NCBI RefSeq assembly: GCF_001427225.1
Contig: NZ_LMFH01000005.1
Location: 857,325 to 921,324, forward strand
DNA: 64,000 nt
Source of the DNA: Lysobacter sp. Root494
Lineage (GTDB): Bacteria > Pseudomonadota > Gammaproteobacteria > Xanthomonadales > Xanthomonadaceae
Direction of reading: 5' to 3'
Positions 22,687-31,546 of the stretch are shown here, in pieces. Under the pieces are notes generated by a model that did not search any database, was not told the origin of the DNA, and saw nothing but the letters and a program-made list of their open reading frames with translations. Each line of letters opens with the position of its first letter. Position 1 is the stretch's first letter. A program made the translations under genes and the position numbers.

Positions 22687-25274
22687 GCATGCATTCGCAC
22701 TCCCACCATGACAGCACCGAAGACGCCCATGCGTGTTGCGCCCACAACCATGTTGGCTCGTCGCAAAACGCGATCGATCCGGTCTGCGGCATGGCGGTCG
22801 ATCCGGCCAGCACACCGCACCATGCGACACAGGGCGGAAAGGAATTCCATTTCTGTTCGGCGGGTTGCCGCGAGAAGTTCATCGTGGAACCAGAAAAATA
22901 CGCCGAATCCCCGCGCCCCGACGCAGCGGGTTCGCACTGCTGTGGCGCTCCCGCGCATGACACTGCAACGGCTGAAGCGACCGATCCCGTATGCGGAATG
23001 AAAGTGGATCCCGCGAAGACGCCACATCATGCAGCGCACGCGGACCACGACTACCACTTCTGTTCCGCACGGTGCCGCGAGAAGTTCATCGCGGATCCGA
23101 AACGCTATCTCGAACCTGCTGCCATTTCCGTGCCCGCAGTGCCCGCCGGCACGATCTATACATGTCCCATGCATCCGGAAATCCGGCAGGAAGGGCCGGG
23201 CACCTGTCCCATCTGCGGCATGGCGCTCGAACCTGAAATGCCGACGCTGGATGACGAAGAAAACCCCGAACTGCGCGACTTCTCGCATCGTTTCTGGTGG
23301 ACACTCCCGCTCACGATCATCGTGCTGGTGCTGGCGATGCTGGGGCACCGAATCACGTTTTTGTCGGCGGAAATGCGCACCTGGATCGAGCTCCTGTTGA
23401 GTGTGCCCGTCGTGCTCTGGGCTGGCTGGCCATTCTTCGAGCGCTGTGTGCAGTCGGTCCGCAACCGCAGCCCGAACATGTGGACGCTGATCGGCATCGG
23501 CGTAGGCGCCGCCTTCGGCTACAGCGTGATCGCCACTGTTGTGCCGGATGTTTTTCCGGCGTCATTCCTGGAACATGGGCGTGTCGCCGTTTACTTCGAA
23601 GCCGCCGCGGTGATCGTTTCGCTCACCTTGCTGGGCCAGCTGCTGGAACTTCGCGCACGATCGAAGACCTCCGCGGCGATCAAGGCCTTGCTCGGACTGG
23701 CACCGAAGACCGCGCGGCGCATAAGCGACACCAATGTGGAAGAAGATGTTCCACTCGAACACGTGCACGTCGGCGATCGCCTGCGCGTGCGTCCGGGCGA
23801 AAAGGTTCCGGTCGACGGCGTCGTGCTGGAAGGCCGTTCGAGCATCGACGAATCCATGCTCACCGGCGAACCGATGCCGGTTGAAAAAGAGCAGGGCGCC
23901 AAGGTCATTGGCGCGACCATCAACGGTACCGGCAGCCTGGTGATCCGCGCCGAGCAGGTCGGCTCCGCGACCGTCCTCTCGCAGATCGTGCAACTCGTGG
24001 CCCAGGCGCAGCGTTCGCGCGCACCGATGCAGCGGATGGCGGACAAGGTCGCCTTCTGGTTTGTACTCGCGGTTCTTGCGGCAGCAGTCGTGACTTTCTG
24101 CGCGTGGGGCCTGTTCGGTCCGGAGCCGTCATGGACTTACGCGGTGCTCAACGCCGTGTCGGTGCTGATCATTGCCTGTCCATGTGCGCTTGGCCTGGCG
24201 ACACCGATGTCGATCATGGTCGCGACCGGCCGCGCCGCGCACGCTGGCGTGCTGTTCCGCGACGCGGAAGCCATCGAGAACCTGCGGCGCGTCGACACAT
24301 TGATCGTCGACAAGACCGGCACGTTGACTGAAGGACATCCGGCGTTTCGCGAAGTGATCGCAGCGAATGGTTTTTCTGCAGACGAGGTTCTGCGACTCGC
24401 GGCGAGTCTGGAGCAGGGCAGCGAACATCCACTCGCAGAAGCGATTGTCGCGGAAGCGAGACGCCGCAGCCTTCCGCTTGGCAATGCCGAAGACTTCGAT
24501 TCGCTGACCGGTCGTGGTGTGCGAGGACGTGTCGCTGGAAAGATGCTGACGCTCGGCAGCCAGACGCTGATGCGGGATATCGGGACGAATTCCGCTGCCA
24601 TCGAGCCAGGTATCGAGACTCTCCGCAACCAGGGCGCCAGCGTGATGTATCTGGCGATCGATGGAGTTCTCGCGGGCGCGGTTGCGGTGGCCGATCCGAT
24701 CAAGCCGACCACGCCCCAGGCCCTCGATGCATTGCGATCGATCGGCATGCGCATCGTGATGGCGTCAGGCGACGCCCAGGCGACCGCCGAAGCCGTGGCC
24801 AGCAAACTCGGTATCGACGAAGTGCATGGCGAAGTGAAGCCCGCCGACAAGGTGGCGCTCGTGCAGCGCCTGAAGTCCGAAGGCCGCATCGTCGCGATGG
24901 CCGGCGACGGCATCAACGACGCACCGGCCTTGGCCGCGGCCGACGTCGGCATCGCCATGGGTACCGGCACGGACGTGGCGATGTCCAGCGCCCAGGTGAC
25001 CCTGGTCAAGGGCGACCTGCGGCGGATCGTCCAGGCCCGCGGGATTTCGTCGAGCACCGTCGCCAACATGAAACAGAACCTGGGATTCGCGTTCCTCTAT
25101 AACGCGCTGGGTGTGCCAATCGCAGCCGGCGTGCTGTATCCGGCGTTCGGCTTGCTGTTGAGCCCGATGGTTGCCGCATTGGCGATGAGCCTGAGTTCGG
25201 TTTCGGTGGTGACGAATGCCTTGAGGCTGGGGAAGATGGCTGGGAAGGCTGGTCGCGACGGGCCGGAGGTCTAG
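22683..25274 (+). CDS. copA2: P1B-type copper-translocating ATPase with two YHS domains
   Basis: The 863-residue inner-membrane pump exports copper using ATP. The N-terminus is His-rich, then come two tandem YHS domains ([10 protein letters not shown]...[12 protein letters not shown], about 32-75, and [10 protein letters not shown]...[12 protein letters not shown], about 100-143), and a YTCPMHPEI...CPICGM heavy-metal-binding domain (about 158-185). The core has TGEPMP, the membrane CPC at 499-501, the phosphorylated Asp543 in [14 protein letters not shown], and [10 protein letters not shown]. These fit a copper exporter of the CopB/FixI-like YHS-bearing class. The symbol is a working name to keep it apart from the oxidase copA. 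It is translationally coupled to the MerR gene. Confidence 0.92.
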   Translation: MSMHSHSHHDSTEDAHACCAHNHVGSSQNAIDPVCGMAVDPASTPHHATQGGKEFHFCSAGCREKFIVEPEKYAESPRPDAAGSHCCGAPAHDTATAEATDPVCGMKVDPAKTPHHAAHADHDYHFCSARCREKFIADPKRYLEPAAISVPAVPAGTIYTCPMHPEIRQEGPGTCPICGMALEPEMPTLDDEENPELRDFSHRFWWTLPLTIIVLVLAMLGHRITFLSAEMRTWIELLLSVPVVLWAGWPFFERCVQSVRNRSPNMWTLIGIGVGAAFGYSVIATVVPDVFPASFLEHGRVAVYFEAAAVIVSLTLLGQLLELRARSKTSAAIKALLGLAPKTARRISDTNVEEDVPLEHVHVGDRLRVRPGEKVPVDGVVLEGRSSIDESMLTGEPMPVEKEQGAKVIGATINGTGSLVIRAEQVGSATVLSQIVQLVAQAQRSRAPMQRMADKVAFWFVLAVLAAAVVTFCAWGLFGPEPSWTYAVLNAVSVLIIACPCALGLATPMSIMVATGRAAHAGVLFRDAEAIENLRRVDTLIVDKTGTLTEGHPAFREVIAANGFSADEVLRLAASLEQGSEHPLAEAIVAEARRRSLPLGNAEDFDSLTGRGVRGRVAGKMLTLGSQTLMRDIGTNSAAIEPGIETLRNQGASVMYLAIDGVLAGAVAVADPIKPTTPQALDALRSIGMRIVMASGDAQATAEAVASKLGIDEVHGEVKPADKVALVQRLKSEGRIVAMAGDGINDAPALAAADVGIAMGTGTDVAMSSAQVTLVKGDLRRIVQARGISSSTVANMKQNLGFAFLYNALGVPIAAGVLYPAFGLLLSPMVAALAMSLSSVSVVTNALRLGKMAGKAGRDGPEV

Positions 25275-25275
25275 T

Positions 25276-25303
25276 GCTTTACATAATAGGCATTATGCGA
25301 AGT
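25276..25303. other. dif-like XerC/XerD recombination site
   Basis: On the minus strand, arms ACTTCGCATAA and TTATGTAAAGC flank a central TGCCTA, the 11-6-11 layout of dif. Against E. coli dif (arms GGTGCGCATAA and TTATGTTAAAT) I count 20 of 28 matches, with the inner halves of both arms identical. It starts 2 bases after the copper ATPase stop codon. It may be the chromosomal dif site or a site used by a Xer-dependent mobile element. The rest of the gap to 25593 holds no gene I can support, only a hairpin. Confidence 0.6.
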
Positions 25304-25546
25304 AATGGAGCCATATGCGCCCGCCCGTAACGGCCTCGTCCTTCGTGCTTTGAAGGGTCACCGCTGCCCAAATCCTTATGCCGCACAGCACCCGTTCCTC
25401 TACGGTCCATGGAATGGCTGACGCATGGCCTGGGCCCGATTGATCAGTCCGCACCGCGACTGGATATCGCCGGGCGAACTGGACCACGTCCTGTCATGTG
25501 TCGTGCAGCTGACAACGGCTGCCGATCGAACGTCTACGAGGTTGAA

Positions 25547-25585
25547 TGAAGCTGGCCGGCGCGCAACCGTGGCCAGCCAGCTTCA
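25547..25585 (-). terminator. hairpin after the GH92 gene
   Basis: A 14-base stem (TGAAGCTGGC-led, one G-T wobble) with an 11-base loop ends 8 bases beyond the GH92 stop codon. The T run is weak, so termination efficiency is uncertain. The opposite strand carries the end of the copper operon. Confidence 0.55.
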
Positions 25586-25593
25586 TACGGGCA

Positions 25594-28047
25594 TCACTGC
25601 GACGACACAGGACACATGGCCGGCGGCACGTCTCCGGCGCGGGTGCCCCAACCCGTGACGTCGGGCTTGGCGGACAGCGTGTACTTCAGCGTGCCGCCTA
25701 GCTTGAGCGTGTCCACGTCCAGCCACACTGCGCTCTGCGGCTTGCCGTTGAAGCTGGCGGCGGTGATGAAGCGCGGCTGCCCGGCCGTAGCGCCTTCGGA
25801 TTCGACGACGAGCTTTTTGCCACCTTCGAGTGCGATCTCGACGCGATCGAAACGCGCTGGATGCAGCAGGATCTGTCCGCTACCCGGCATCAGCGGCGAG
25901 AACCCCATCGCGCCGAACAGATAGAACGCCGACATCGTGCCCAGGTCGTCGTTGCCGGTCACGCCATTGGGCGCATTGGTGAAGAGCGTCTGCACCGCGT
26001 TGAGCACGGCTGCCGTCTTCCACGGCTGGCCGAACAGGCTGTACAGCGTCGGCACGTGCATGGTCGGTTCGTTGTTCGGGTTGTAGCGGTGTTGGCCGTA
26101 GTACGAATACGCACCGCTGACCCAGACCTTGCGCGCCGCGCCTTGCGGATCGGCCAGCAGTTGGTCGTAGGCAAAAAACTCGTCGAGACGGCGCAGCGCG
26201 TTCTCGCGTCCGCCCATCGCCTTTTCAAGGTCCGGCAGATCCTGTGGCACCAGCCACTGGTACTGCCACGCAGTGCCTTCATGGAAGCCATAGTGCGAAC
26301 GCGGGTTGTAGGCGCCTTCCGGTGAGACGTACCACTCGCCGTCTTCCATGCGCGGACGCGGGAAGCCGGCGAAATCCGATTCCTTCTCCTTCAACGCGGC
26401 ATCCCATAGCGTGCGCCAGTTGCCGCTGCGTTTGCGCAGCGCGGCCGCGTCGTCCGTTGCACCGACGGCTTCCGCCAATGGGGCGATCGAGCAATCGGCC
26501 AGCGCGTATTCGAACGTCGCGGAGCTGCCGTTCTGCGGATCCACGTCCATGCCCTTGGCCGGGAACGTGCGGTCGTAGAACACGAATCCCTTTTCCAGGT
26601 AATTGGCGTTACCCGCGCGGCCTTCATGGCGCGACGCCAGCGGCGGCACACCCCATGCGTTCTTGCGCAGCGCCTTCCAAGCTTCGGTTTCGCGGCCCTT
26701 CAGCGCGCCGTAGCGCCACAGGTCGGCAAGGAACGGCGACACCGGGTCGCCTGACATGGTGTTGGTATCGAAGTTGGCATAACCCCACTTCGGCAGCCAG
26801 CCACCCTCCTCGTCTATCTTCAGGATGCTGCGCGCGATATCGCGCGCGTGTTGCGGTTGGAGCAGCGCCAGCAGCTGGTTCTGCGAACGGTAGGTGTCCC
26901 ACAACGACCAGAATTCGTAATAGGTCCAGCCATCCGCAGTGTGGATCCTGTCGTCGTAACCACGGTAGCGGCCGTCCGCATCGTTTCCGGTCAGCGGCTG
27001 CAGCAGCGCGTGGTACAGCGCGGTGTAGAACACGGTTCGGTCGTCCTTGCTGCCGCCGGTGATTTTCACCTTCGACAACTCGTCCTGCCATGCCTGTTGT
27101 GCACTCTTGCGCATGGCATCGAAGCCGATCAGCTTGCCGCCGTTCATGCCTTCCGCGCGCAGGTTGGCGCGCGCGCCTTCCTGGTCGACATGCGAGATCG
27201 AACTGATCGCGGTCACGCTGCGGCCCTTTTCCAGATCGAAGCTGAGCCATGCGCCGTTGTGCGGCTCGTACTCGCTTTCCATGCTGAAGCGCGCGCCTTC
27301 GTGGCCGCCGACCTGGTTCCAGACACCGAACGTCTTGAACGGGCGATCGAACTCGATGCGGAACCACGTGGCGTACTGATGGCCGCCGCAGAAACTGAGC
27401 GTGAGGACCTTGCCTTCCACCGCACGGTCGCCGACCACGCGCACCTGGCTGCCGATCACACGGTGCTTGCTATTGGCCTGCGCCACGTTGACCAGCACGC
27501 TGCCGGTTTTGGCATCGGCATTGAACGTGTAACGCTCGGCAGCGGCGCGGGTCAACGCGGTGGCTTCCACATCGATGTCGTAGTCGGTCAGCTTGACCTT
27601 GTAATAGCCGGCCTCGCCTGCCCCGCCGTCGTGGGTGTACCGAGAGCCGTACTTTTCGTGTTCGAAATTCTTGCCATCATTGATGTCGAACTTGCCGCCG
27701 GGCCCGATCGTGCCCGTCACCGGCAATACCGACACCTGGCCGCCCTGCTCCCAGCAACCCGCGCCGGACAGGAAGTTGCGCCCGAAGCCGCGGATCTTTT
27801 CGTCGCCATGCCGCCATCCGGCGTAATGCGAACCGATCGGACTGACCTGGATCATGCCGAACGGCGCCGAAGCGCCGGGGAATGTGTTGCCTTCATCCTT
27901 GGTGCCGATGAAGGTGTTGACTGTCGAAGGCAGAGATTGATTGCCACGTGCCGGCGCCGCCTGGGCACCGGCGAACATCAATGCGCACAGGCCCAGCAGC
28001 CCTGCCCCACGCCCGACTGCCATCAGATCCAAGCCGTTCCGATTCAT
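25594..28047 (-). CDS. GH92 family alpha-mannosidase, exported
   Basis: The 817-residue enzyme has a signal peptide (GLLGLCALMFAGAQAAPARG). GH92 enzymes are calcium-dependent, inverting exo-alpha-mannosidases acting on N-glycans and mannans. Marks are VNTFIGTKDEGNTFPGASAPFGMIQVSP at the mature N-terminus, FGRNFLSGAGCWEQGG, YYEFWSLWDTYRSQNQLL, FYDRTFPAKGMDVDPQNGSSATFEYALADC, YGFHEGTAWQYQW and NNEPTMHVPTLYSLFGQPWKT. The linkage (alpha-1,2, -1,3 or -1,6) cannot be read from sequence. Start 28047 has GAGGAA upstream. It lies downstream of the TonB receptor on the same strand, but a terminator separates them. Confidence 0.93.
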   Translation of the reverse strand: MNRNGLDLMAVGRGAGLLGLCALMFAGAQAAPARGNQSLPSTVNTFIGTKDEGNTFPGASAPFGMIQVSPIGSHYAGWRHGDEKIRGFGRNFLSGAGCWEQGGQVSVLPVTGTIGPGGKFDINDGKNFEHEKYGSRYTHDGGAGEAGYYKVKLTDYDIDVEATALTRAAAERYTFNADAKTGSVLVNVAQANSKHRVIGSQVRVVGDRAVEGKVLTLSFCGGHQYATWFRIEFDRPFKTFGVWNQVGGHEGARFSMESEYEPHNGAWLSFDLEKGRSVTAISSISHVDQEGARANLRAEGMNGGKLIGFDAMRKSAQQAWQDELSKVKITGGSKDDRTVFYTALYHALLQPLTGNDADGRYRGYDDRIHTADGWTYYEFWSLWDTYRSQNQLLALLQPQHARDIARSILKIDEEGGWLPKWGYANFDTNTMSGDPVSPFLADLWRYGALKGRETEAWKALRKNAWGVPPLASRHEGRAGNANYLEKGFVFYDRTFPAKGMDVDPQNGSSATFEYALADCSIAPLAEAVGATDDAAALRKRSGNWRTLWDAALKEKESDFAGFPRPRMEDGEWYVSPEGAYNPRSHYGFHEGTAWQYQWLVPQDLPDLEKAMGGRENALRRLDEFFAYDQLLADPQGAARKVWVSGAYSYYGQHRYNPNNEPTMHVPTLYSLFGQPWKTAAVLNAVQTLFTNAPNGVTGNDDLGTMSAFYLFGAMGFSPLMPGSGQILLHPARFDRVEIALEGGKKLVVESEGATAGQPRFITAASFNGKPQSAVWLDVDTLKLGGTLKYTLSAKPDVTGWGTRAGDVPPAMCPVSSQ

Positions 28048-28123
28048 GCCACGTTCCTCGATTCGCTCAGGAGTTTTGCTTTTTCTGCGCAGTGGCTCGG
28101 TGAACAGAGAGACTGCGGCACAC

Positions 28124-28151
28124 AAGAAAGAGCCCAGCATAGGCTGGGCTC
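28124..28151 (-). terminator. terminator between TonB receptor and GH92 genes
   Basis: On the minus strand a perfect 9-base stem, GAGCCCAGC with GCTGGGCTC, and a 4-base loop are followed by TTTCTT. It would reduce read-through from the receptor gene into the mannosidase gene. Confidence 0.8.
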
Positions 28152-28179
28152 AAGATGGCCTAGGAGGGAAGGCCGTGGA

Positions 28180-31158
28180 TCAGAACTTGAAGATGACTTC
28201 ACCGGAAACTTCACGACCGACCGGATCGTCGATGCAGAACGCGAAGTCACCGCACCACTTGTCGCCGTAGATCTTGTCGAAGATGTTGCTGACGTAGAGA
28301 TTGAACTTCCACGCTTCGTTGAGCTGATAACCGACGCTGCCATTGAAGTAGCGACGTGGAGCGCGACGCTCGTAGTGGCGAGCCGAGGTCTGGCCGAACG
28401 AGATGCTGCCTGCTTCGTTGTCGACACAGGTGTTGTCGTCGATCGGCGTCATGGTGTTGTAACCATCCGCGAGCGGTTCGCAGCCGCCCCAGCGGTTATC
28501 ACGTCCACCGGACTTCTGGTACATCAACAGGGTGGCGTTCCACTTCTCCCAGTTCCAGTTCACGCTGGCGGTGATCTTGGTGCGCGGGTTCTGGTTCTTG
28601 CGCGTGTCGAGCAGCGGATCGGTGACAAAACCACGTTCCTTGTACGACAGCAGGTTGGTGTAGTTGAGGTTGAAGTTCCAGTTGCCCAGGTTGGTATCCG
28701 GCAATGCGTAACGCGCGCTCACGTCGACGCCGGAGACCTGGGTTTCGGCGCGGTTGATCGGGTTGATGCCGATGGTGACATTGCCTGCGACGTTGGCTGG
28801 TCCATTGCGCTGGATACGACGGATCGCCTCGGCGCACCATTCCGCCGACGGCGGAACTGCCAGCGGAACACCGTCCGGAGTGAAGCCGTTGCGCGTGCAG
28901 TAGGCCTCGGTCTTCAGCAGGTCATCGGCGGAGATGTCGTTGATGATGTTGTCGATCTGGATGTCCCAATAGTCCGCGCTCAGCGAGAAATTGGTGAAGG
29001 CATCCCAGACGAAGCCGAAGGTGTACGACTCGCCTTCTTCGTACTTGAGGTCCGGAGTGCCGCCGCGTTCAACGGTCGCATCCTCGATCTTGTAGGTGTC
29101 ACGCGGGCAGCCACCCGCGATCCGGCCACCATCGGCACAGGCCGCGTAATCGGTGAAGTCTTCGATGCCCGAGCTGGCCAGCGCATACACGTAGTGCATG
29201 TCGGGAGCGCGGAATGAAGTGCCGTAACTGCCACGCACCAGCAGGTTGGAGAACGGACGCCATTCCAGGCCCACCTGGTAGGTCGGCTTGGCGCCGCTGC
29301 GCACCGCGTCGTACTTGTCGTAGCGACCGGCGATGTTGGCGGTCAGCGACTCCAGCAACGGCACGCGGAACTCGGCGCCGACGGCATAGTGATTGCGCTC
29401 GCCGCCGCCCTGCTCGATGTTGCCGAACGGGGTGTACCAGCCGTCTTCGTCCTGGTTGAGGGTCTTCGGGTCGGGGGTCAGCTTGTAGCCCTGCTTCGCG
29501 GCTTCGACCACGCCAGCGAAGGCGATCGGGCCTGCCCAGCCTTCGAACAGGTCACCGGAAATGGTGAACTGCGCCTGGGTCAGCCACGACTCGGCCTTCT
29601 TCTCGCCGCGGCGGGCAAAGCCGGCCACGTCGTCGGGCGACAGCGGGTTCCACAGCTTGTTGTAGTCCGGCGTGTAGATCGGCATGCCGTTCGCCGCGGT
29701 GCCCTGCTGCTGGCCCATGAAGAAGTCGAACATGTCGCCCTGGTTGAGGGTCGGGAAGGTTTCGCGCACCTCGTATTCGGCACGGCCCACCGAAGCTTCC
29801 CAGTCGAAGCGGTCGGCGATCGTACCGGTCAGGCCGGCACTGAAATCCACCGCGAGTTCCTTCGACTTCGTCAGGATCGCCTCTTCTCCACCCATTTCGC
29901 CTGGGGAGATGAATTTCAGGAAGTTGCGCGGTGCGCCGCCGGCCGCGCCGGTTGCGAGATCGGTTGCGCGCGGATCCCAGAAAGTGGGGCTGCCGAAACC
30001 GTCGATGAAAGTGTTGAAGTCGCCGGTGGAGCGCCACACGCCCAACGCAGCCCAACCCTGCAGGTTGTCGGTGAAATCGTAGGTGCCGCGGATGTAACCG
30101 GAATCGTCCTTGCTGCCCGTGCGCAATGCCCAGTTCTGGAACACGCGCTGGGCACAGATGCTGCCGCCCGTGGACTCCGCACCGGTATTGCGGTCGTAGC
30201 CGCGATAAGTAAAGAGGTAATACAGGTCGCCGTACTGATCACAGGCACCGGGCGGCGGAGCCACCGGACGTGTGACATTGCCCGTGCCGGGCAAGGAATC
30301 GACAGTGCCTGGCTGGCGCAGACGAAGACCCGGATACGGCGTGGTCCAGCCCATGTCGTAATGGTTCTCCAGGGGAGAACGCATGATCGGGTTTTTGTCC
30401 GCCTCTTCGTCCATGAACGGGCGATCCTTCGCCAGCAGCACGCCGCGGTCGAAGTGCTGCAGGTTATAGACGAGGTTCCACTTGTCGCCGGACGTACCGC
30501 CGGAGAACACGAAGTCCTTGTTGATGCGGCCGCCGCGGGTGGCTTCACCCCACTTCGCGCGTAGCTGGTGCCCCTCGAAGTTTTCCTTCAGCACGACGTT
30601 GACCACGCCGGCCATCGCGTCCGAGCCGTAGATTGCCGAGGCGCTGCCCGCCAGCACTTCGATTCGCTCGACGATGCCGCTGGGAATGTTGTTGTAGTTG
30701 GCGAAGTTGCTCTTGCCCTGGTAGGGCATCGGGTAGTCGGCGACGCGGTGGCCGTTGATCAGCAGCAGGCTGCGGCCAGGGCCGAGATTGCGCAGGTTCA
30801 ACGGATACGCATTGACGCTTGACTGGCCCCAGTCGTAGTCGTTCTGCACGTTACCGATCGCCTCGGTCAGCGTCTGCAGCGCGTCGTAGACGGTGGCGAA
30901 GCCCTCTTTCTTCATCTGCTCGCCGGTAATGATGGTTACCGGTGCCGGGCCCTCGATATTGGAGCGCTTGATGCGCGAACCGGTCACGGTAACCGTGTCG
31001 AGCGTGCGTGCCTTTTCGTTCTTCTCAGCCGGCTGCCCGGTGATCGTGCTCGCATCGGTCTGCGTTTCGCTCTGCTGCGCAGACGCGGCAAAGGGAGAAA
31101 ACAAGGCGAGCGCAAGCGCGCTTGCCAAGGCATTGCGTTGAAGAGTGGACTGCTGCAT
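28180..31158 (-). CDS. TonB-dependent receptor, probable N-glycan/oligosaccharide importer
   Basis: The 992-residue outer-membrane transporter has a signal peptide ending AASAQQ, a TonB-box-like LDTVTVTGSRIKRSN near residue 53, and a plug domain (VTIITGEQMKKEGFATVYDALQTL; RNLGPGRSLLLINGHRVADYP; IPSGIVERIEVLAGSASAIYGSDAMAGVVNVVL). The remainder is the barrel, ending EVIFKF with the terminal Phe used for barrel assembly. Substrate is inferred from the neighbouring GH92, GH29, GH20 and PNGase genes: oligosaccharides or glycopeptides from N-glycoproteins. Its upstream region holds both a GntR-type and a LacI-type site, so it may answer to both fucose and mannose. Confidence 0.92.
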   Translation of the reverse strand: MQQSTLQRNALASALALALFSPFAASAQQSETQTDASTITGQPAEKNEKARTLDTVTVTGSRIKRSNIEGPAPVTIITGEQMKKEGFATVYDALQTLTEAIGNVQNDYDWGQSSVNAYPLNLRNLGPGRSLLLINGHRVADYPMPYQGKSNFANYNNIPSGIVERIEVLAGSASAIYGSDAMAGVVNVVLKENFEGHQLRAKWGEATRGGRINKDFVFSGGTSGDKWNLVYNLQHFDRGVLLAKDRPFMDEEADKNPIMRSPLENHYDMGWTTPYPGLRLRQPGTVDSLPGTGNVTRPVAPPPGACDQYGDLYYLFTYRGYDRNTGAESTGGSICAQRVFQNWALRTGSKDDSGYIRGTYDFTDNLQGWAALGVWRSTGDFNTFIDGFGSPTFWDPRATDLATGAAGGAPRNFLKFISPGEMGGEEAILTKSKELAVDFSAGLTGTIADRFDWEASVGRAEYEVRETFPTLNQGDMFDFFMGQQQGTAANGMPIYTPDYNKLWNPLSPDDVAGFARRGEKKAESWLTQAQFTISGDLFEGWAGPIAFAGVVEAAKQGYKLTPDPKTLNQDEDGWYTPFGNIEQGGGERNHYAVGAEFRVPLLESLTANIAGRYDKYDAVRSGAKPTYQVGLEWRPFSNLLVRGSYGTSFRAPDMHYVYALASSGIEDFTDYAACADGGRIAGGCPRDTYKIEDATVERGGTPDLKYEEGESYTFGFVWDAFTNFSLSADYWDIQIDNIINDISADDLLKTEAYCTRNGFTPDGVPLAVPPSAEWCAEAIRRIQRNGPANVAGNVTIGINPINRAETQVSGVDVSARYALPDTNLGNWNFNLNYTNLLSYKERGFVTDPLLDTRKNQNPRTKITASVNWNWEKWNATLLMYQKSGGRDNRWGGCEPLADGYNTMTPIDDNTCVDNEAGSISFGQTSARHYERRAPRRYFNGSVGYQLNEAWKFNLYVSNIFDKIYGDKWCGDFAFCIDDPVGREVSGEVIFKF

Positions 31159-31189
31159 TTGGCCCCCCCGGGCAGTTGGTTGGTCGATG

Positions 31190-31210
31190 ATTGGCCTAAT
31201 GGTCCAACCA
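31190..31210 (-). promoter_or_regulatory. operator A, composite GntR-type site at the TonB receptor gene
   Basis: On the minus strand it reads TGGTTGGACCA, then TTAGGCCAAT. The first part is the TGGT-NNN-ACCA dyad typical of FadR/FCD regulators; the second recurs at operators B and C. It lies about 32 bases before the receptor ATG. Confidence 0.7.
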
Positions 31211-31342
31211 CAATTTCTTGCAGACTTTGGTGGTTTGATTGCTTTCTTCGTGACCGTAAACAGGTAACGCCCTTATTGCCTGCGTGCGTCGAAAGCGACC
31301 TTACGCGACAAGCCAAAACGCCAAAAGTGACGTCAATCACAC

Positions 31343-31358
31343 TTTAGAGCGATCTAAA
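31343..31358. promoter_or_regulatory. LacI-type operator L1
   Basis: TTTAGAGCGATCTAAA is a near-perfect palindrome of the LacI type. It shares CGATCTAAAAG with L2 and L3. It lies in the gap between the divergent receptor and lacI genes, 185 bases from each start. Confidence 0.7.
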
Positions 31359-31511
31359 AGTCAAATGCAAGCAAGCTGACGGCAGGGTCACGCTTGGCTG
31401 GCCCCTCCGGCACCTACCCGCCGGGGACCCGCCCTTTTTAGAGGTTGAAGGGGGTTTGGCCATGAGTTCTCCCCCTTGCGGCTTGTCGAGTCAGAGTTCA
31501 GGATGCCGGAC

Positions 31512-31527
31512 TAAATCGATCTAAAAG
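31512..31527 (+). promoter_or_regulatory. LacI-type operator L2
   Basis: TAAATCGATCTAAAAG lies 19 bases before the lacI start codon and matches L3 exactly in reverse complement over these 16 bases. Its place suggests autoregulation of lacI and the genes after it. Confidence 0.75.
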
Positions 31528-31546
31528 TTCAACCAGCGGGGGATCC

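Larger units (their letters stand above)
31159..31546. promoter_or_regulatory. 388-base divergent regulatory region, TonB receptor/lacI
   Basis: There is no gene here. It holds the promoters of the leftward receptor and rightward lacI genes, one composite GntR-type site, and two LacI-type operators (listed separately). A C-rich stretch (31161-31171) is the G-rich ribosome-binding region of the receptor on the minus strand. Small G/C-rich hairpins near 31400-31490 have no clear role. Confidence 0.75.

Noticed and set aside
18258-25303. Copper cluster as a proven mobile island
   Set aside because: Only one dif-like site was found and no integrase, transposase or composition shift was seen; kept as a hypothesis only.
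25293-25658. Small open frames in the gap after the copper ATPase
   Set aside because: No ribosome-binding site, no recognisable motif, and one runs into the GH92 gene end; treated as intergenic.
26848-29217. 789-codon open frame antisense to GH92 and the TonB receptor
   Set aside because: It crosses two real genes and a terminator and resembles no protein family.
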